Source: Anaerostipes sp. MSJ-23 (lineage in GTDB: Bacteria > Bacillota > Clostridia > Lachnospirales > Lachnospiraceae). Taken from it: a DNA stretch of 44,092 nucleotides. Positions 16,980 through 25,508 of the stretch are shown in pieces. Each line of letters starts with the position of its first letter. Position 1 is the stretch's first letter. The stretch spans positions 1 to 44,092 of the forward strand of contig NZ_JAHLPY010000020.1 in NCBI RefSeq assembly GCF_018918155.1, given 5' to 3'. The position numbers and the translations under genes are program-made. The notes beneath the pieces were generated by a model that saw only the letters and a list, made by a program, of their open reading frames with translations, made no database searches and was not told the origin of the DNA.

Positions 16980-18392
16980 CTAAATGGTTGTATGTTTTTT
17001 ATCTTCCGTTTTCTGCTTTTTACCATAAAGCATTTCATATGCCATGATCAGACGTTTTCTCGTAGCATCCGGAATAATAATATCATCAATCGCACCACGT
17101 TTTGCTGCGCTCTCGGCACTGTTCTGCATCTGTGCATACTCTTTCGTTTTTTCTGCAATCAATCCAAGCTGATCATCATTTTCTGCAATCTCTTTTGCAT
17201 ACATGATTCGTACAGCCTGTTCCGGATCCATCATTCCAATGCTTGCCGTAGGCCAAGCAAGAACAAAATCGGCTCCAATTGATTTAGAATTCATAATAAT
17301 TCCTGCCGTACCAAAAGCCTTTCCAACAATTAAATTTACTTTTGGCACAGTACAGCTAATCATTTCTTTCGTAAAGATAGCAAGTGCCCTTGCCATTTTT
17401 CTTTCTTCTTCACGACTCGTTTTCATTCCTTCTACATCAGTTACTGTTAATACCGGAATTGAAAATGCATCACAGAATTTTAAAAATCTGGTTGCCTGAT
17501 CAATTGCTGCTGTCTCAAGTGTACAGACGCCATTCGTTGGATGATTTGCAATTGCTCCTACCGTTTCTCCATTTAATTTAATAAATCCAATCACAACACT
17601 TGTTGCAACTTCTTTTTTTACCTGAACAAATAAATGATTATCAGAGATTGCCTGTAATAAATAATCTGCCTGATATGGTGTATCATTTAATTCTGGAATC
17701 ACACGATTGAGGTCATCACTACAATCGGATAAAACATTTCCTGATTCATAATCGGAAGGAAGAATGCTAACCAATTGACGAAGATCTGTCAGTAACTCTT
17801 CTTCTGAATCACACATAAAATCAATATTTTCAAGCTCATCTTTTTGAACTTCTTTCGCATCTAATCTCTCATTTTCCAACGTATTCGGACTATTAATAAA
17901 TAAGGAACCCTGATTACGTTCCATAAATGTAAAATCTGACATGGAGGACATGACTGCACATCCACCTCCGCACATACCAAATACCGCACTGATTTGAACA
18001 ATTTTACCAGAAGCCTGTCCCTGTTTTGCAAAAATAGTTCCGAATGCATCTAGTGCATCCGAAGCTTCCTGTAATCGGATCCCCGCACAATCAATCATTC
18101 CAATCACTGGTGCCCCTGTTTTAATCGCTAAATCATAAAGAGCTACAATTTTTTTTGCATGCATTTCACCAACAGAACCTCCAAGTGCAGATGCATCCTG
18201 GCTGTATACATAAACCATACGGCCATCCATAACACCGTATCCTGTAATGACACCATCTCCTGGCACTTTTTTAGAATCCAGATTGTAATCTGTATTTCGT
18301 GCTGTGACTAATTTACCGATCTCAACAAAACTGTTGTCATCAAGCAAATATTCGATTCTCTCCCTAGCACTCATTTTACCCTTTGCCATCAC
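16980..18392 (-). CDS. MmdA/12S-type acyl-CoA carboxyltransferase
   Basis: 470 residues of the carboxyl transferase (PccB/MmdA) fold with two crotonase-like halves. Oxyanion-hole loops are seen in FGMCGGGCAVMSS and VGKAFGTAGIIM, plus GGSVGEMHAKKI and VYSQD. It is shorter than PccB (about 510-530). Family members move the carboxyl of methylmalonyl-CoA or malonyl-CoA to biotin. First gene of the operon, behind its own promoter (18450-18478). With OadA, biotin carrier and pump in the same operon it could give a combined decarboxylase or a transcarboxylase; the acyl-CoA substrate is unknown. Confidence 0.85.
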   Translation of the reverse strand: MMAKGKMSARERIEYLLDDNSFVEIGKLVTARNTDYNLDSKKVPGDGVITGYGVMDGRMVYVYSQDASALGGSVGEMHAKKIVALYDLAIKTGAPVIGMIDCAGIRLQEASDALDAFGTIFAKQGQASGKIVQISAVFGMCGGGCAVMSSMSDFTFMERNQGSLFINSPNTLENERLDAKEVQKDELENIDFMCDSEEELLTDLRQLVSILPSDYESGNVLSDCSDDLNRVIPELNDTPYQADYLLQAISDNHLFVQVKKEVATSVVIGFIKLNGETVGAIANHPTNGVCTLETAAIDQATRFLKFCDAFSIPVLTVTDVEGMKTSREEERKMARALAIFTKEMISCTVPKVNLIVGKAFGTAGIIMNSKSIGADFVLAWPTASIGMMDPEQAVRIMYAKEIAENDDQLGLIAEKTKEYAQMQNSAESAAKRGAIDDIIIPDATRKRLIMAYEMLYGKKQKTEDKKHTTI

Positions 18393-18429
18393 TTTTCCTC
18401 CTGATTATTTTATTGTTAATATATGATAA

Positions 18430-18507
18430 TGTATCCATTTCTTGTGTCTAATATAAAACAGAACGCCACTAAAGTCAACCTTATTTTTCATAATTCGGCA
18501 TTCTGCC
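18430..18507 (-). promoter_or_regulatory. Promoter of the Na+-pump operon with two operator-like sites
   Basis: Minus strand: TTGACT (18473-18478), 17-bp spacer, TATATT (18450-18455). The box TGTATCCA (18430-18437 on the plus strand) lies at about +6 to +13. An 11-bp palindrome GGCA-N3-TGCC (18497-18507) lies at about -60. The same arrangement is found before the DASS-ttdAB operon (22896-22973). Confidence 0.75.
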
Positions 18508-18545
18508 TTATTTTTTTAACAAAAATTATATAATTTTACCAGTAT

Positions 18546-19196
18546 TTATTCATATCTTGTTAACATATCTTCCATACTACGATAAATATGATGTCTCATT
18601 TCTTTTCTAGAAGCCTCCGCGTCACGACGCTCCATTGCTTCATAAATTGCCTTATGTTCTTCATTTGATCTTTTTGCATATTTTTCTACTGTCGACTTGA
18701 TGCCCATAGATAAACCATTCCATAATTCAGCTAACATCTGCTGCATTTTTTCATTTCCAGCTGCACGCCAAATTTCATAATGAAAGGACTGATTATAATT
18801 CACAAAGCTTCCAAAGTCATCTTTCTCCAGTGCCTTTGTCGCAGATGTCAAACAATTTTTAATTGCAGATAAATCTGCACCTATCTCACAACAAATTTCA
18901 CAAGCTTCACTTTCCAAAGCTGCTCTTACCTGATAATGGTTTCGAATCGTTGTCTCATTCAATCCAAGAACAATTGCACCTTTATTTTGTTTTAATTCAA
19001 TAAGCCCATCTCGTGCAAGAATTTGAAAAGCTTCCCTGACAGGGGTAATCGATACTCCAAGTTCCTGCGCTGTTGTATCCAATGTCAGTGATTCTCCTTC
19101 TTGTATTTTTTTTGAAATAATTGCCTCACGAAGAGCCGATGCTACTCTTTCCCTTGCAGGAAGTAATTTAATTGGTTTTAATCCTAACATACTCAT
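18546..19196 (-). CDS. GntR/FCD-family regulator, second of a pair
   Basis: 216 residues: N-terminal GntR winged helix (about 15-80; LDTTAQELGVSITPVREAFQILARDGLIEL) and a C-terminal all-helical FCD effector domain (about 90-212) with metal/ligand-type residues in HYQVRAALESEA, NQSFHYEIWRAAGN and EEHKAIYEAM. FCD regulators usually sense organic acids. Its ATG overlaps the stop of the first GntR gene (ATGA, 19193-19196), so both are made together. It probably controls the tartrate/decarboxylase operons on either side, as repressor or activator. Confidence 0.9.
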   Translation of the reverse strand: MSMLGLKPIKLLPARERVASALREAIISKKIQEGESLTLDTTAQELGVSITPVREAFQILARDGLIELKQNKGAIVLGLNETTIRNHYQVRAALESEACEICCEIGADLSAIKNCLTSATKALEKDDFGSFVNYNQSFHYEIWRAAGNEKMQQMLAELWNGLSMGIKSTVEKYAKRSNEEHKAIYEAMERRDAEASRKEMRHHIYRSMEDMLTRYE

Positions 19197-19774
19197 ACCC
19201 TCTCTTTCATAATCGTACTTAAAATTTCTTTATAATATTTCCTCAATACTTCCAAAAGGTCTCCCTCTCTTCCCTTCTGGAAATCTTTCACTGCCTCAAG
19301 AAGCATTGCTCCATTTGCTTTATTATAAGAAAAGCTATTAACTGCAAAAGAAACATAAATTTCTATTACTGTTTCCAACATTTTCTTTTGAAAACTATAA
19401 GGATATTTCTCATATAAGAATTTATGAAAATTCATTTCTTCGGTTGGTAGAATTATGTCATCTTCAGCCGTATCCAAAACATATAATATTGCATCTTTTT
19501 CAATATGAATACATAATTCAAAAATTTTGCGAAAGTATTCCTCTGATAATTGAGCCACTCGTACATGATTATTGGGCAATCGATCAATAAGCCCCTGATA
19601 TTCCAACAAAATCAATGCTTCACGAACTGGCATACGTGATACACCAAGACTCGTTGCCAATTCATTTTGTGTCATCTCGGTACCGCTTGGTATATTACCC
19701 AGCAGGATTTCATGTTTTAAGATCTCGACAACACTTCCCTGCTTCTTCTGGATTTTAATTTTTTCCATCTTCAC
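19193..19774 (-). CDS. GntR-family regulator, first of a pair
   Basis: 193 residues. The GntR winged helix (about 10-75: GTEMTQNELATSLGVSRMPVREALILLEYQGLIDR) is intact. The C-terminal part (about 85-190) is short for an FCD domain and lacks most of its usual His/Asp set, so the effector site may differ from its partner's. The promoter (19814-19842) overlaps a TGTATCCA box, suggesting autoregulation. Lies between the dehydratase operon and the sodium-pump operon. Confidence 0.88.
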   Translation of the reverse strand: MKMEKIKIQKKQGSVVEILKHEILLGNIPSGTEMTQNELATSLGVSRMPVREALILLEYQGLIDRLPNNHVRVAQLSEEYFRKIFELCIHIEKDAILYVLDTAEDDIILPTEEMNFHKFLYEKYPYSFQKKMLETVIEIYVSFAVNSFSYNKANGAMLLEAVKDFQKGREGDLLEVLRKYYKEILSTIMKERV

Positions 19775-19813
19775 GATATCATTTCCCCTTTAAATTTCTT
19801 TTTTGTTACTTAT

Positions 19814-19842
19814 ATTGTATCCATTTTTTTCTGTTTCGTAAA
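19814..19842 (-). promoter_or_regulatory. gntR-pair promoter overlapped by a TGTATCCA box
   Basis: Minus strand: TTTACG (19837-19842), 17-bp spacer, TACAAT (19814-19819). The box TGTATCCA (19816-19823) overlaps the -10, as expected for autorepression. Confidence 0.6.
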
Positions 19843-19873
19843 GAACTTCCGATGAAAATTAAATTCATTTGAA

Positions 19874-19908
19874 AACCCCTGCTATCTTACGGTAACAGGG
19901 GTTCTTTT
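19874..19908 (-). terminator. Terminator of the DASS-ttdAB operon
   Basis: AACCCCTG (19874-19881) pairs with CAGGGGTT (19896-19903); the loop holds a smaller TTAC/GTAA stem. About 50 bases after the ttdB stop. Confidence 0.8.
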
Positions 19909-19958
19909 GAATGTACATATGAGTTATAAGGAAAATTTGACATGGTTTTAAATGTCTT

Positions 19959-20585
19959 TTATTTAATGAATCCTACATGTTTGCAGATTTCTTCAATGGC
20001 TTTATCTTTTCTCTGATTAAAAATCACTTTATTTTCTTCAAACAGATTGCGGCCTTCTGAATCGATAGATACGATCAGCGGTCCAAATTCTTTTACATGA
20101 CAATGCCATAATGTTTCTGGCATTCCAAGATCTCTCCACTGGGCTTCAACAATCTCTTCTACTTCTGTTGCTGCCACAACAGCATTTCCAGCTGGGAATA
20201 CACAATGAATTGCCTTGAAATTCTTACATGCATATTCTGTATTTGGTCCCATTCCTCCCTTTCCAATGATGACTTTTACTCCCGTCTGCTCTACAAATTC
20301 TTTTTCGAATTTTTCCATACGCATACTTGTTGTTGGTCCTACAGAAACCATTTCAAATTTATCATCCTCCAATGGACGAATGATTGGTCCTGCATGAAAA
20401 ATTGCAGCATCTCTTACATCAACAGGAAGTTCTCTTCCTTCTTCTACTAAACGACGATGTGCAACATCACGGCAAGTTGTCATATCTCCATTTAAGTAAA
20501 TAATATCTCCAATATGAATATCTGCCAAATCCTCTGCTGAAATTGGTGTTGTTAAAATTTTCTTTCCATCTTTTACTTCTACCAT
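19959..20585 (-). CDS. ttdB: L(+)-tartrate dehydratase beta subunit (or class I fumarase beta)
   Basis: 208 residues, close in wording to E. coli TtdB as I remember it: [77 protein letters not shown]-like [18 protein letters not shown] and a C-terminal [11 protein letters not shown]. It forms the swivel domain that completes the Fe-S lyase with the alpha subunit. The start overlaps the ttdA stop (TAATG). A class I fumarase would look similar; the match across the whole length and the oxaloacetate decarboxylase nearby favour tartrate. Confidence 0.85.
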   Translation of the reverse strand: MVEVKDGKKILTTPISAEDLADIHIGDIIYLNGDMTTCRDVAHRRLVEEGRELPVDVRDAAIFHAGPIIRPLEDDKFEMVSVGPTTSMRMEKFEKEFVEQTGVKVIIGKGGMGPNTEYACKNFKAIHCVFPAGNAVVAATEVEEIVEAQWRDLGMPETLWHCHVKEFGPLIVSIDSEGRNLFEENKVIFNQRKDKAIEEICKHVGFIK

Positions 20586-21484
20586 TATAAGGTCACCCCC
20601 GTATGTGTTGTGATTTTATAGTTCAAATCTTTATCAAAAATAATGTGTCCACGTCTGTGGGACCAGCATCCGACATTTACTGCAACTCCGATTGCAGATG
20701 GATGTCTTGCTGTATTTTCAATATGAACACCCATAACGGAATATTTTCCACCCATTCCCTGAGGTCCAAGACCGATATCATTGATTCCTTTTTCCAAAAG
20801 TTCTTCCATATAAGCAGCTCTTTCATTATCATTATGGCTTCCCAGAGGACGCATCAATGCTTTCTTAGAAAGAAGTGCTGCTGTTTCTACAGAAGTTGCA
20901 ACTCCAACACCTACTAATAATGGAGGACAGGCATTTAATCCATAAGATGTCATAACATCCATAACAAATTTTGTAACACCTTCATATCCTGCACCTGGCA
21001 TTAATACCATTGCTTTTCCTGGAAGTGTACATCCACCACCTGCCATGTAGGCATAGATTTCACATTCATCACTATCTGGCACAATATCCCAGAATACCGT
21101 TGGTGTTCCTTTTCCGACATTTTTTCCTGTGTTATATTCATCAAATGTTTCAACACTATTATGACGAAGAGGTGCTTCAAATGTTGCTTTTACAACTGCT
21201 TCTTTTAATAATGGTTCCAGTTCCCCGATTAATGGAAAATTTGTTCCACATTTTACCCAGAACTGAAGAACTCCTGTATCCTGACAGCTTGGACGATTTA
21301 ATTCTTTTGCCAGTTTCTGGTTCTGTTTCATTGTTTTATAAATCGTCTTGGATAATGGACTGTCTTCTTTCTCAGCTAATTCATCTAATTTTTTAATAAT
21401 GTCATCTGGCAATACTTTTCCAATATATGACACAAAATTTGCCATATAATTGGTAAGCTGTTCTACCTGTTCTTTTTTACTCAT
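20585..21484 (-). CDS. ttdA: L(+)-tartrate dehydratase alpha subunit (or class I fumarase alpha)
   Basis: 299 residues, the TtdA length (303 in E. coli). Fe-S cluster cysteines are likely in [19 protein letters not shown] and GGGCTLPG / [11 protein letters not shown]. Stretches [40 protein letters not shown] and [16 protein letters not shown] follow TtdA closely. The reaction is removal of water from L-tartrate to give oxaloacetate; the 4Fe-4S site makes it oxygen sensitive, suited to an anaerobe. Second gene after the SLC13-type importer. Fumarase activity cannot be ruled out from sequence alone. Confidence 0.87.
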   Translation of the reverse strand: MSKKEQVEQLTNYMANFVSYIGKVLPDDIIKKLDELAEKEDSPLSKTIYKTMKQNQKLAKELNRPSCQDTGVLQFWVKCGTNFPLIGELEPLLKEAVVKATFEAPLRHNSVETFDEYNTGKNVGKGTPTVFWDIVPDSDECEIYAYMAGGGCTLPGKAMVLMPGAGYEGVTKFVMDVMTSYGLNACPPLLVGVGVATSVETAALLSKKALMRPLGSHNDNERAAYMEELLEKGINDIGLGPQGMGGKYSVMGVHIENTARHPSAIGVAVNVGCWSHRRGHIIFDKDLNYKITTHTGVTL

Positions 21485-21555
21485 TATTTCCCTCCTGAAA
21501 TTTTTATAATAAAATATTTTTGTTTACATAATTTTGATATTTCCATGTTTTTGTT

Positions 21556-22827
21556 CTATGGATAGAACGGAAATGCAATCGGTAAAATAATCATACTGAT
21601 CACAGTTGCGATAATAATCAATGGAAATCCGGATTTTACATAATCCATAAAAGTATATCCCCCGGCTCCGACAACCATTGTATTTGCAGGCATTCCGATT
21701 GGTGTTGCATAAGCACAAGAACCTCCAATAACGCATGCCATTAATACTGCTCTTGGGTCTGCTCCCATTCCTTGAGCGATCGAAATACAAATCGGAACCA
21801 TCAATGCAGTTGTTGCAGTATTCGACATAAAGTTTGTCATAATACAACATAAAATAAACACTACAAATGTTAATACGTATGGAGATGGATGATTTCCTAA
21901 AGCTCCTATTACTTTATCTGCAATTAACTGACCTGCTCCCGTTTTATCCAAAGCAGAAGCAAGCGATAAAGTTCCTCCAAATAAAAAGATTGTTTTTAAA
22001 TCAATTGATTTTAATGCTTCTTTTTCTGAAATAACTCCAGTCACAATCAAAGCCAGTGCTCCCAGGCATCCCGCAATACATAATTTAATTCCTGTCTGTT
22101 CTTCAAAAATCATTCCAAGTAATGTCAGTACAAGGATAATCAGTGATAAAACTTGTTTCCACTTTGGAACATTACTAAAATCTTTTACTTCATCAAAAAC
22201 ACTATCATCATCTTCTGGTGGATTCTTGTCTGGAAGAAGTCGAAAACCAATCGTTGCATAAAAGATAATCCCTACGATTAAAATTGGAAGACCAACAATA
22301 GCATACTCAAAAAATCCAAAAGAAAGATTGATATTTTTTAAAGCACTCTGAGCAATTAGGTTTCCAGGTGCTCCGATCAAGGAAAGATTTCCTCCCATCG
22401 CTGCTGCAAAAACAAGTGGCATTAAAAGCTTAGATCTTTTATACCCTGATTTTGCTGCAATTCCAATAACTACTGGAATTAAAACAGCTGCTGTTCCCGT
22501 GTTTGATAACACTCCGCTCATAAAACCTACGATTATCATAATTGTTACAATAAGCATGCGCTCAGATTTTGCGAACTTTGTAACAATACCGCCGATTTTA
22601 TTAGCCATACCAGTTTCAAATAATGCTCCTCCTACGATAAACATTGCCACAAACAAAATAACATTGCTGTCAATAAAGCCCGCAAATGCTGTCTGTATGT
22701 CAAGAACTCCAGTCACGACCAATCCACAACAGACAATCATGGATGTTAATCCCAATGGAATCTTCTCAAGTACAAACATTACAACCGCAAATAGGAGAAA
22801 TAATAAAGTAATGGTTGATGGACTCAT
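21556..22827 (-). CDS. SLC13/DASS-type dicarboxylate transporter
   Basis: 423-residue membrane protein with about 11 spans in two inverted halves. The two substrate-binding SNT motifs are visible: LSNTGTAAVLIPV and MSNTATTALMVP. AMGGNLSLIGAPGNLIAQ and GGSCAYATPIGMPANTMV are typical re-entrant regions of this superfamily (SLC13/CitMHS). First gene of the operon with ttdAB, so it most likely brings tartrate or a related C4-dicarboxylate into the cell, by Na+ symport or exchange. SD GGGAGG fits ATG 22827. Confidence 0.88.
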   Translation of the reverse strand: MSPSTITLLFLLFAVVMFVLEKIPLGLTSMIVCCGLVVTGVLDIQTAFAGFIDSNVILFVAMFIVGGALFETGMANKIGGIVTKFAKSERMLIVTIMIIVGFMSGVLSNTGTAAVLIPVVIGIAAKSGYKRSKLLMPLVFAAAMGGNLSLIGAPGNLIAQSALKNINLSFGFFEYAIVGLPILIVGIIFYATIGFRLLPDKNPPEDDDSVFDEVKDFSNVPKWKQVLSLIILVLTLLGMIFEEQTGIKLCIAGCLGALALIVTGVISEKEALKSIDLKTIFLFGGTLSLASALDKTGAGQLIADKVIGALGNHPSPYVLTFVVFILCCIMTNFMSNTATTALMVPICISIAQGMGADPRAVLMACVIGGSCAYATPIGMPANTMVVGAGGYTFMDYVKSGFPLIIIATVISMIILPIAFPFYP

Positions 22828-22895
22828 GTAAATACCTCCCTTTTTATGAATTCACGATCTACATCATCTTATTTTTGATCTTTTATATTTGATAA

Positions 22896-22973
22896 TGTAT
22901 CCATTTCTTAATTATTACTATAAAGCAGATTTGGCATGATGTCAATCTATATTTAACAATTCAGCAATCTGCT
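22896..22973 (-). promoter_or_regulatory. Promoter of the DASS-ttdAB operon with two operator-like sites
   Basis: Minus strand: TTGACA (22940-22945), 17-bp spacer, TATAGT (22917-22922). TGTATCCA (22896-22903 on the plus strand) lies a few bases after the expected start of RNA. The palindrome AGCA-N3-TGCT (22963-22973) lies at about -60. About 100 bases align with the promoter at 18420-18510. Confidence 0.78.
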
Positions 22974-23061
22974 CTATTTAAAGATAGCGTTTTTGTTCAA
23001 CTTTACCAAGGTCCCATATGATAACTTTTTTCTTATGTATTTTATAACTCTTCTTTTTCAA

Positions 23062-23093
23062 TTGTCAACTTTGTTTTTATGTTTTGTTGACAA
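23062..23093 (+). promoter_or_regulatory. BirA-type biotin operator before bioB
   Basis: TTGTCAAC (23062-23069), 16 bases, GTTGACAA (23086-23093): a perfect inverted repeat with the shape of known BirA boxes (TTGTNAAC, 14-16 bases, GTTNACAA). The right arm contains a TTGACA -35 hexamer, so BirA-biotin binding would shut the promoter. Confidence 0.8.
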
Positions 23094-23163
23094 TTATTCT
23101 CATCCATGTTAAAGTTCTCGTATAAATAAACATAAGATTTTGAAAATGAAGGAAGGTACTATT

Positions 23164-24117
23164 ATGATTTCTGAACAAACACTTTCCCGCGAGGAAGCAA
23201 TTAAAATTTTAAATACACCAAATGAAGAACTAAACCATTTAATTGATCAGGCAGGAGCTCTTCGTAAAAAATATAAAGGGAACCATGTAAGCATTCATTT
23301 ACTGACAAATGCTCGTAGCGGAAATTGTTCTCAAAATTGCGCATACTGTGCCCAATCCTGCCGTTCTCATGCAGACATTGATAAATATAAATGGGTTGAT
23401 GATGATAAGCTTTATGGCGATAATACGTTTGTTCATGATCATAATCTTTCCAGACATTGTATCGGTCTAAGCGGTATGAAATTTAATGATGAAGAAATTG
23501 AAGAACTTGCAAAAAAAATTCGAAAAATGAAAGAAGAAGGCACCCATCTTTGCTGCTCTATTGGATTTTTGACAAAAAAACAAGCCTTAATTTTAAAAGA
23601 AGCCGGCCTTGACCGCATCAACCACAATCTGAATACAAGCCGTTCTAATTATCCAAATATTTGTACAACACATACCTATGAACAACGCGTAAACAATATC
23701 CATATGCTTCAAGATCTTGGTTTTGAAATCTGTAGCGGAGGTATTATTGGAATGGGTGAAAGCAAAGAAGACGTTGTTGACATGTTACTGGATCTTCGTG
23801 AAATCCAGCCAGAAGCTCTGCCAATTAATTTTCTCATTCCAATTCCAGGAACACCACTGGAAGGAACGGACACTTCTAAATTGACACCAGAATATTGTAT
23901 GAAAGTTTTATGTCTTGCAAGATTGATGGTTCCAAAAGCTGATATTCGATGCGCTGCTGGCCGTGAAATTTACTTTAAAGGCATTGAAAAACAATTATTG
24001 ACGGTTGTGAACTCAATTTTTGCCTCTGGTTATTTGACTGCAGATGGACAAGGAATTGAAGATACAATAAAAACTATTACTGATGCAGGATTTACCTGCG
24101 AAGTAGAATCTGATTAA
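23164..24117 (+). CDS. bioB: Biotin synthase (radical SAM)
   Basis: 317 residues from ATG 23164, placed by SD GGAAGG eight bases upstream; the open frame reaches back to 23140 but that start lacks an SD. The radical-SAM cluster motif is NCSQNCAYCAQSC (CxxxCxxC). GGIIGMGESKEDVVDM, INFLIPIPGTPLEG and RCAAGRE (the Arg near the 2Fe-2S site) are BioB marks. It inserts sulfur into dethiobiotin. No other bio genes are nearby. Its place next to a biotin-dependent decarboxylase operon suggests cofactor supply. Confidence 0.93.
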   Translation: MISEQTLSREEAIKILNTPNEELNHLIDQAGALRKKYKGNHVSIHLLTNARSGNCSQNCAYCAQSCRSHADIDKYKWVDDDKLYGDNTFVHDHNLSRHCIGLSGMKFNDEEIEELAKKIRKMKEEGTHLCCSIGFLTKKQALILKEAGLDRINHNLNTSRSNYPNICTTHTYEQRVNNIHMLQDLGFEICSGGIIGMGESKEDVVDMLLDLREIQPEALPINFLIPIPGTPLEGTDTSKLTPEYCMKVLCLARLMVPKADIRCAAGREIYFKGIEKQLLTVVNSIFASGYLTADGQGIEDTIKTITDAGFTCEVESD

Positions 24118-24123
24118 AAGATG

Positions 24124-24186
24124 AACCCATGGAAGTTTCATAAGTAATCACTTTAGAAAAACCTGTAGAATTTCCATGGGTTTTAT
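24124..24186. terminator. Terminator after bioB
   Basis: AACCCATGGAA (24124-24134) pairs with TTCCATGGGTT (24172-24182) across a long loop, followed by Ts. Also faces the convergent esterase gene. Confidence 0.65.
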
Positions 24187-24196
24187 ACAATTTTTT

Positions 24197-25304
24197 CTAC
24201 AAAGTCTGAAAGAACTTTAACATCTCTTCACTCCATTCTTTCGCTGAACATCCGTATCCAAGTCCAATTCCATGATCTCCCTGTGGATAAATTTGACACA
24301 AATGTTTTACATTTGCTTCTTCCAACTTCTGATCAAGGCGAATTGTATTGCTTACCGGCACACAACCATCATCTTCATTTGCAAATGCATACGTTGGTGG
24401 ATAATGTCGATCTATATGTAATTCTATCGATAATTTTTCTTTTAATTCTGGTTTCTCTCCTGTCAGATTTATATAACTTCCTTCATGATAATCTTCTGAA
24501 AAACTAATAACCGGATACAATAATCCTAATGCATCAGGCCTGGCAGATATTTTCTCATATTTTTGTTTTAGAGCTTGCTGATTTTCCATATTGATATTCA
24601 AAAGTCTCCTAACTACTTCTTCTTTTAGTTCTTTATGAAGATATGCTTCACTAGCACAGAGATGTCCGCCAGCTGAAGCTCCAACAATAAAAATCTTTTC
24701 TGGGTCAATTCCATATTCCTGTGCATGAGCACGTACGTGTAAAATTGCCATTGCAAGATCCATCTGTGGCTGTGGATATGTATTAGGACGAATTCGATAA
24801 TTTAATACGAACCCTTTATAACCTCCATCTCTTTCCATTCGTTGCGCCAGTTGAATTCCTTCGGAATAATAAGAAAGCATTTCATATCCACCTCCTGGGC
24901 AAAAGATAACTGCCGGGCGCTTATTCCCATAAGAACATTTTTCTTTTTCTGACACTGCATTTGACGGATAAGGCGGGATCGATCCATTTCCAGAAGTATG
25001 AGCAAAAGCCTGTGAATCTCTTTGAGGATTTCCAGTAAATAACCAAACACTCTCCTCACAATTTCCATCTGCATCTGGAATCCATCCAGATGAAAAATTC
25101 AAAGTTTCTTGTTCTTTCCATAATGGCACAAAACAAAAGCTCTGATCATGTACAGTTTTCATTAAAAGATTTGCACATTCTACAAAAGGCTCTGACCAAA
25201 AATCTTGTCCCCATTCCATTTTATCTTCTTTCGCAATTTCCAATAGCTCTTTGCACAGGTTCTGTTTTCATAATATTTGTCATTGTATCTTTTTCTGTAA
25301 ACAT
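24197..25304 (-). pseudogene. Alpha/beta hydrolase (esterase), probable N-terminal frameshift
   Basis: The main frame (24197-25243, 348 residues) is an Aes/BD-FAE-type esterase: oxyanion HGGG-like CPGGGYEMLS, nucleophile GASAGGH, Asp in FANEDDGCVP and His in GDHGIGLG. The 25243 start is a weak TTG with no SD. Upstream, ATG 25304 with SD AAAGGA opens a frame (MFTEKDTMTNIMKTEP) that joins LLEIAKEDKMEWG one base off near 25245-25255, so a one-base frameshift is likely. All catalytic residues lie downstream. Substrate unknown; it shares an upstream region with a TGTATCCA box. Confidence 0.7.
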
Positions 25305-25368
25305 AGTTAAAGTCCTTTCTTTTTGTCTTAAAGATAACGTTTGCTGTCATATAAAAAAACAAATATAT

Positions 25369-25376
25369 TGTATCCA
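25369..25376. promoter_or_regulatory. Fourth TGTATCCA box, between esterase and SulP genes
   Basis: Exact copy of the box found in the tartrate-island promoters. It overlaps a candidate -35 (TTGGAT, 25372-25377) for the minus-strand esterase and lies about 60 bases before the SulP transcription start. Eight bases can recur by chance in AT-rich DNA. Confidence 0.4.
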
Positions 25377-25508
25377 ATTTTAAACATTCGCTTTTTCTAT
25401 TTCTTAACGCTTTCTTTATATGCTATACTCTTAACGTTGCTGTCACCAGCAGCCGTCGTCAAAGTTAATTACACTATAGCACAAAAGAAAGGATATTACG
25501 TACGTATA

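Noticed and set aside
20585-21484. Class I fumarase as the first-choice name
   Set aside because: Kept as an alternative, but the wording of both subunits and the nearby oxaloacetate decarboxylase favour L-tartrate dehydratase.
25421-25508. Coding start of SulP at 25341
   Set aside because: The extension crosses a TGC-TATACT extended -10 promoter and has no SD; the family N-terminus fits 25509.
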